Source of the DNA: an uncultured Collinsella sp.
Lineage (GTDB): Bacteria > Actinomycetota > Coriobacteriia > Coriobacteriales > Coriobacteriaceae
NCBI GenBank assembly: GCA_900768435.1
Contig: CAAGCW010000019.1
Coordinates: 1-64,000 of the forward strand
Length of the DNA: 64,000 nt
Direction of reading: 5' to 3'
Position numbers and translations under genes: made by a program. Shown here piece after piece: positions 60,449 through 64,000 of the stretch (positions within the stretch are counted from its first letter, which is position 1; every line of letters begins with the position of its first letter). The notes under the pieces were generated by a model that saw only the letters and a program-made list of their open reading frames with translations, was not told where the DNA came from and did not search any database.

Positions 60449-61023
60449 GGGAGGTCGGGGAACCAGGTTGGTTTGGGTTGGTTGGGGACGCGTTCGGCCA
60501 GGACCAGCTCCATCCAGCACATGTCGTACCAGCGGCCGAACTTTTGGGCACAGCGGTCGAAAGCACCCACCAAGCGATATCCCATATGGGCATGGAAGTC
60601 CTGGCTGTTGTGCGTTAGATACTCGTCGTCCTTGTCGTGCGGCACGGCGATGAGCGCGCACATGTTGGTGATGCCCATCGCGATCAGGCACTGCTTGAGC
60701 GCGTCGTGTAGCTTGCGACCCAGTCCGCCGTGGCGCACATCGCGTGCCAGGTAGATCGATGTCTCGACCGACCAGTCATAGGCCTCGCGGCTGTTAAGCG
60801 CGCTCACATAGGCATAGCCCACCGGACGCCCGTCCAGCTCCATCACCAGATACGGATAGCGCTTGAGCGTACGCTCGATACGCCCGGTGAACTCCTCAAC
60901 GCTCGGCACCTCGTATTCGCAGGTAATCGCCGTCTGGCGCACATATGGCTCATAGATGGCAAGCAACGCCGGCGCATCGTCGGGCGTCGCCAGGCGAATC
61001 GTCGGCTCGGACATCTCGGTCAT
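60433..61023 (-). CDS. GNAT-family N-acetyltransferase (PAT/MnaT-like)
   Basis: 196 residues. The fold pattern of phosphinothricin-type acetyltransferases is visible: IRLATPDDAPALLAIYEPYV, TCEYEVPSVEEF, YAYVSALNSREAYDWSVETSIYL, the acetyl-CoA loop RHGGLGRKLHDAL, then ALIAVPHD and FHAHMGYRLVGAF. It would acetylate a small amine or amino acid. ATG 61023 follows GAGGGAGAAGGG. The last residues (DLPKPTI) are encoded by the repeat element. Confidence 0.9.
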   Translation of the reverse strand: MTEMSEPTIRLATPDDAPALLAIYEPYVRQTAITCEYEVPSVEEFTGRIERTLKRYPYLVMELDGRPVGYAYVSALNSREAYDWSVETSIYLARDVRHGGLGRKLHDALKQCLIAMGITNMCALIAVPHDKDDEYLTHNSQDFHAHMGYRLVGAFDRCAQKFGRWYDMCWMELVLAERVPNQPKPTWFPDLPKPTI

Positions 61024-61100
61024 ACAACCCTTCTCCCTCAAAAGCAAAGGCCGCCCTGCGCCAAACCCAGGCGTAGGACGACCCTCGTCATTGCATCAAG

Positions 61101-62126
61101 CTACAGGACAGCCGCCAACGCGTCGATGTCCTCCTGCGTCGTGGCCCAGCTGGTGCAAAAGCGCACCACCGTATGGGTCTCGTCGTACTTTTCCCAGTAC
61201 TCGATCGAAGCATGCTCACGAATGCGGGCCATATCCTCGTTGGGCAGAATCACAAACTGCTGGTTTGTGGGCGTCTCCAAGAAGAACTGGTAGCCGCGCT
61301 CGTGCAGCACTCGACGAAGCGCCTGAGCCGTCTCGATCGCCTGGCGACCAATCTCAAAATACAGGCCGTCGGTAAAGAGCGCCTCAAACTGCACGCCCGT
61401 CAGGCGACCCTTGGCCAACAGCGCGCCGTGCTGCTTAATGCGCGGAATGGGATGCGCCGGAGCGTGCATGCCGCAAAACACCACGGCCTCGCCGCAAAGC
61501 GCGCCGCACTTGGTGCCGCCGATGTAGAACGCGTCGCACAGCTGCGCCAGCTCGGGCAGGGTAATGTCGCACCCATCGGCCGCCAGCGCATAGGCCAGGC
61601 GGGCGCCATCCACAAACAGCGGAATCTGGCGCTTCTGGCACACCGCATGAATTGCCGCGAGCTCAGCCTTGGAGTACAGCGTGCCGTACTCGGTCGACAG
61701 GCTCACATACACGGCGCCCGGAAACACCATGTGCTCACAGCTCTCGTTTTCGTAGAACACTTGGATATAGTTTTCGAGATCCTCGGCGTGCATCTTGCCC
61801 TCGTAGCCTGGGATGGTGAGCACCTTGTGGCCGCCAAACTCGATGGCGCCCGCCTCGTGGCAGGCAACGTGGCCGGTCTCGGCGGCAACCACGCCCTCGT
61901 ACGGCGCGAGCAGCATGTCAATCACGGTCGCGTTGGTCTGCGTGCCGCCCACCAGCAAAAATACGTCGGCATCGGGAGCCTGACAGGCCTCGCGAATAAG
62001 CTGCTTGGCACGCTCGGTATGTGCATCGGTGCCGTAGCCGGGCTGCGGCTCCATATTGGTGTCGACGAGTGCCTGCAGCACCGCCGGGTGTGCACCGTGG
62101 GAATAGTCATTGTTGAACGCGAGCAT
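61101..62126 (-). CDS. Low-specificity threonine aldolase / beta-eliminating lyase
   Basis: 341 residues, a PLP fold-type I enzyme. Visible: N-terminal FNNDYSHGAHPAVLQAL, GGTQTNATVIDMLL, ETGHVACHEAGAIE with the ring-stacking His, VDGARLAYAL with the PLP-binding Asp, and the Schiff-base Lys in YIGGTKCGALCGEA. It cleaves threonine or allo-threonine to glycine and acetaldehyde. GAGAGGA precedes the ATG. Confidence 0.92.
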   Translation of the reverse strand: MLAFNNDYSHGAHPAVLQALVDTNMEPQPGYGTDAHTERAKQLIREACQAPDADVFLLVGGTQTNATVIDMLLAPYEGVVAAETGHVACHEAGAIEFGGHKVLTIPGYEGKMHAEDLENYIQVFYENESCEHMVFPGAVYVSLSTEYGTLYSKAELAAIHAVCQKRQIPLFVDGARLAYALAADGCDITLPELAQLCDAFYIGGTKCGALCGEAVVFCGMHAPAHPIPRIKQHGALLAKGRLTGVQFEALFTDGLYFEIGRQAIETAQALRRVLHERGYQFFLETPTNQQFVILPNEDMARIREHASIEYWEKYDETHTVVRFCTSWATTQEDIDALAAVL

Positions 62127-62171
62127 GGCAATCCTCTCTTACCAGGTATCGTCCAGATGATTCAGGTGGGG

Positions 62172-63035
62172 CTATTGTACGCCGTTGGGATAGGCAATAC
62201 GCGCGGCAAGGCACTCAAGTGCCAACACCAGGGCAAAGCCGCAGCTCACGTCAGTCAAAAAGTGTGCACCGATCACGATGCGGCCAAAGGCGACGAGCGC
62301 CGCGACCACGGCGGCGACCCAAAAGACCACGCGGCGGCGCGACGGCTTTTCCTTAAAGGCCGCCGCGGGAAGCCCGGCGAGCATAAGGCCGATCGCCGCG
62401 TGCGCCGTGTGTCCGCTCGCAAACGACTTGAAGCCGTCCCTGATCACGCCAGCGGCGATATAGGCCCACTTGTCGGGGTTGCCGATCACCCACCACGGCT
62501 GAAAATTGAGCCCCGGCGTGACCTCGATCACGCGCATGCGCGGGCGTGACCACAGCGGTTTGACGATCACGTTGAGGATGATGGCTTGGGCAACCCACAC
62601 GGCAAGCACCATCAGCGCCCAGCGCGTGAGCTCGTCGGGGTCGGTGTCACGCGTAAGGCAATAGACGATGAGGTTGGCGGCGATGACCAGCACAAACGTC
62701 AGCACCAACTGGACAGCGATGAGTTTGCCGCCAACCTTCAGGGACGAGACGATCTCGTAGCCGGCCAGGCCAACGTTGACGAGGATGCCGAGCACGGCGA
62801 GCCATTTGCTCCCCCTGGAGTCGGGACGCACCGCGCGCACGAGCATAACGCCCGCGACGCTCGCCGTCAGCTCAAACGGCAGCTCGCCGGCGGCCTCGAT
62901 AAAGCGGCCGTACATGCTGCCGATGTTGAACAGCGCGCTCGAGATCTGATAATCGAAGAAACTGCCCACGCCCAGACAAAGGCACAGGACAACCGCGATA
63001 ATGGCGACATCTTTCTTATAGATATATCCGAACAT
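62172..63035 (-). CDS. PAP2-family membrane phosphatase
   Basis: 287 residues with about seven to eight membrane helices. The three phosphatase motifs are KPLWSRPR, FASGHTAHA and GRIVIGAHFLTD, with conserved Lys, Arg and His. It probably dephosphorylates a lipid phosphate such as undecaprenyl pyrophosphate or phosphatidic acid at the outer membrane face. ATG 63035 follows AAAGGAAAG. Confidence 0.9.
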   Translation of the reverse strand: MFGYIYKKDVAIIAVVLCLCLGVGSFFDYQISSALFNIGSMYGRFIEAAGELPFELTASVAGVMLVRAVRPDSRGSKWLAVLGILVNVGLAGYEIVSSLKVGGKLIAVQLVLTFVLVIAANLIVYCLTRDTDPDELTRWALMVLAVWVAQAIILNVIVKPLWSRPRMRVIEVTPGLNFQPWWVIGNPDKWAYIAAGVIRDGFKSFASGHTAHAAIGLMLAGLPAAAFKEKPSRRRVVFWVAAVVAALVAFGRIVIGAHFLTDVSCGFALVLALECLAARIAYPNGVQ

Positions 63036-63074
63036 GCTTTCCTTTCGATCGGGTGAAGGGTCGACCCGCAACGT

Positions 63075-63180
63075 GGTGGGACAAAGTTATCAGTAGTTTT
63101 TGTCCCAGGGTCGCTTGCGTTGACAGGCTCGATGCGACTATCGCACCTGGGACAAAAACTACTGATAACTTTGTCCCACC
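63075..63180. repeat. Perfect 35-bp inverted repeat downstream of mfd
   Basis: The 35 nt at 63075-63109 (GGTGGGACAAAG...CCCAGG) are exactly inverted at 63146-63180 around a 36-nt loop. Each arm also holds an inner palindrome (TGGGACAAA/TTTGTCCCA), so a cruciform or branched RNA is possible. It ends 10 nt from the mfd stop. Confidence 0.9.
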
Positions 63181-63190
63181 GACTTACTTG

Positions 63191-64000
63191 TTAATCGTCA
63201 TCGCTGGCGCCCAGCTGCTGCAGCAGCATGAGCGCCGCGGCCACGGGGCCGGTGCCGTCGTTGGCGTCGAGACCGCGACCCAGGCCGCTGCCCGCGCCGG
63301 CGCCCGCCTTGTAGGGCACCGACAACTTGCGGCTCTTGGGGAAGTTCACCGCGCCATAGCGGGTCTTAAGCTCAAAGGCCACCTTCTTGGGCACGTCGAC
63401 GCCCAAAAACGTGATGCGACCGCCGCTGAGCGTGACGCTCTCGAGCCCCAGGCGCTCGCCGCGAATGCGGATGCGCGCGCGATTGAACAGGTTGAGTCCC
63501 GCCAACGGCAGCTCACCATGCGCGGCCTCGGTCTCTTCCTGCACCTCGTCGATGCTCTCCAGGTCCTCGGCCGCTGCGAGCTTACGGTACACGAGCACGC
63601 GCTGGTCCACCGCCGGCAGGTACTCCTCGGACAAGAAGTAGTCGGCCGGCAGGTTAATACCCACGCTCGCCGCCTCCACGCCGGCGTCGTCATCGCCGCG
63701 CGCCTCGGCCACGGCCTGGCCCAGCATCTGCGTAAACAGATCAAAGCCCACGCTCGACAGGTTGCCGTGCTGCTCGGCTCCCATAAGCGAACCGGCGCCA
63801 CGGATCTCCAGGTCGCGCATGGCGATGCGCATGCCGCTGCCCAGGTCCTGGAACTCGGAAAGTGCGGTCAGGCGCGCCGTTGCCTCCTCGGTGAGCGGCA
63901 GCTCGCCGGGGAACATAAAGTACGCGTAGGCCTGCGTGGCAGAGCGGCCCACACGGCCCTTGAGCTGGTAGAGCTGCGCCAGGCCAAGGCGCTGCGAGTC
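63191..64000 (-). CDS. mfd: Transcription-repair coupling factor Mfd, C-terminal part
   Basis: The last 269 codons; the gene continues beyond the window edge. Visible: the helicase motif VI stretch LKGRVGRSATQAYAYF, RDLEIRGAGSLMGAEQHGNL, and the C-terminal TRCF domain (AASVGINLPADYFLSEEYLP ... RVLVYRKLA). The tail is Gly/Ala-rich before LMLLQQLGASDDD. Mfd removes stalled RNA polymerase and recruits repair proteins. Confidence 0.95.
   Translation of the reverse strand, partial: DSQRLGLAQLYQLKGRVGRSATQAYAYFMFPGELPLTEEATARLTALSEFQDLGSGMRIAMRDLEIRGAGSLMGAEQHGNLSSVGFDLFTQMLGQAVAEARGDDDAGVEAASVGINLPADYFLSEEYLPAVDQRVLVYRKLAAAEDLESIDEVQEETEAAHGELPLAGLNLFNRARIRIRGERLGLESVTLSGGRITFLGVDVPKKVAFELKTRYGAVNFPKSRKLSVPYKAGAGAGSGLGRGLDANDGTGPVAAALMLLQQLGASDDD

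Overview
The window reads as chromosomal DNA of a high-GC gut member of the Coriobacteriia, most like Collinsella. This is an inference from gene content: a mannose-family PTS with FrlB-type sugar isomerases and GntR regulators, a Gram-positive Tad pilus operon, pheST behind a T-box, an ECF metal transporter, and many palindromic intergenic repeats. No rRNA, prophage, transposase, integrase or CRISPR array is visible. Codon usage looks uniform and strongly GC-biased, which produces long false ORFs opposite real genes.

Layout. 1-1000: tRNA-Phe (minus) with a 64-bp duplication of its 3' end and terminator, then a toxin/RHH-antitoxin pair. 1037-10639: one minus-strand Tad (Flp) pilus operon of twelve mostly overlapping genes: CpaB, TadZ, TadA, TadB, TadC, Flp pilin, a small membrane protein, three TadE/pilin-like proteins, a long TadG-like protein and a DUF192 protein. 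10892-16901: rsgA, a P2-type cation ATPase and pyruvate kinase. 17325-22040: a nuclease-like hypothetical, a phospholipase-C-like protein and a CbiMQO-type Co/Ni ECF transporter. 22289-26370: pheT, pheS and a Phe T-box. 26495-33141: M32 carboxypeptidase, glmM, a DUF4012 protein and an EamA transporter. 33431-37486: tRNA-Val, small hypotheticals and an AlbA/HATPase regulator with an array of TATCTCTC sites upstream. 38055-45600: M16 peptidase, 5-formyl-THF cyclo-ligase, an AbiEi-like protein, metA and an L-2-hydroxyacid dehydrogenase. 45733-59890: a sugar-amine region with three FrlB/AgaS-like SIS proteins, three GntR/UTRA regulators, one mannose-family PTS (EIIAB, EIIC, EIID), a HAD hydrolase, an EamA transporter, RecQ and YitT. 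60433-64000: GNAT, threonine aldolase, PAP2 phosphatase and the 3' end of mfd.

How the parts fit. The PTS plus SIS deglycase plus GntR set has the composition of fructoselysine/glucoselysine-type (Amadori product) uptake and deglycation loci: the PTS phosphorylates the conjugate on entry and the SIS enzyme splits it into a sugar phosphate and an amine. Direct-repeat sites of the form TATAACG-N2-TATAACG lie upstream of the PTS operon, the EamA transporter and one gntR, suggesting one regulon. The other two SIS/GntR pairs each have their own duplicated operator-like motif.

The most unusual structure is a dispersed family of 20-nt units (consensus about GTCCRAWWWTCCACGCTCRT) at four intergenic loci between 37.8 and 49.8 kb. 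Units are joined by spacers of exactly 9 or 2 nt and often arranged as large hairpins; the densest array alternates 22/29-nt periods. It is not CRISPR-like, and I know of no described family that matches it. A second hairpin family (CCTGCCA...GGGACAGG), long inverted repeats with unique arms, and a CTGACCAAAWGCT motif shared by the Tad operon and the AbiEi-like gene also deserve attention.
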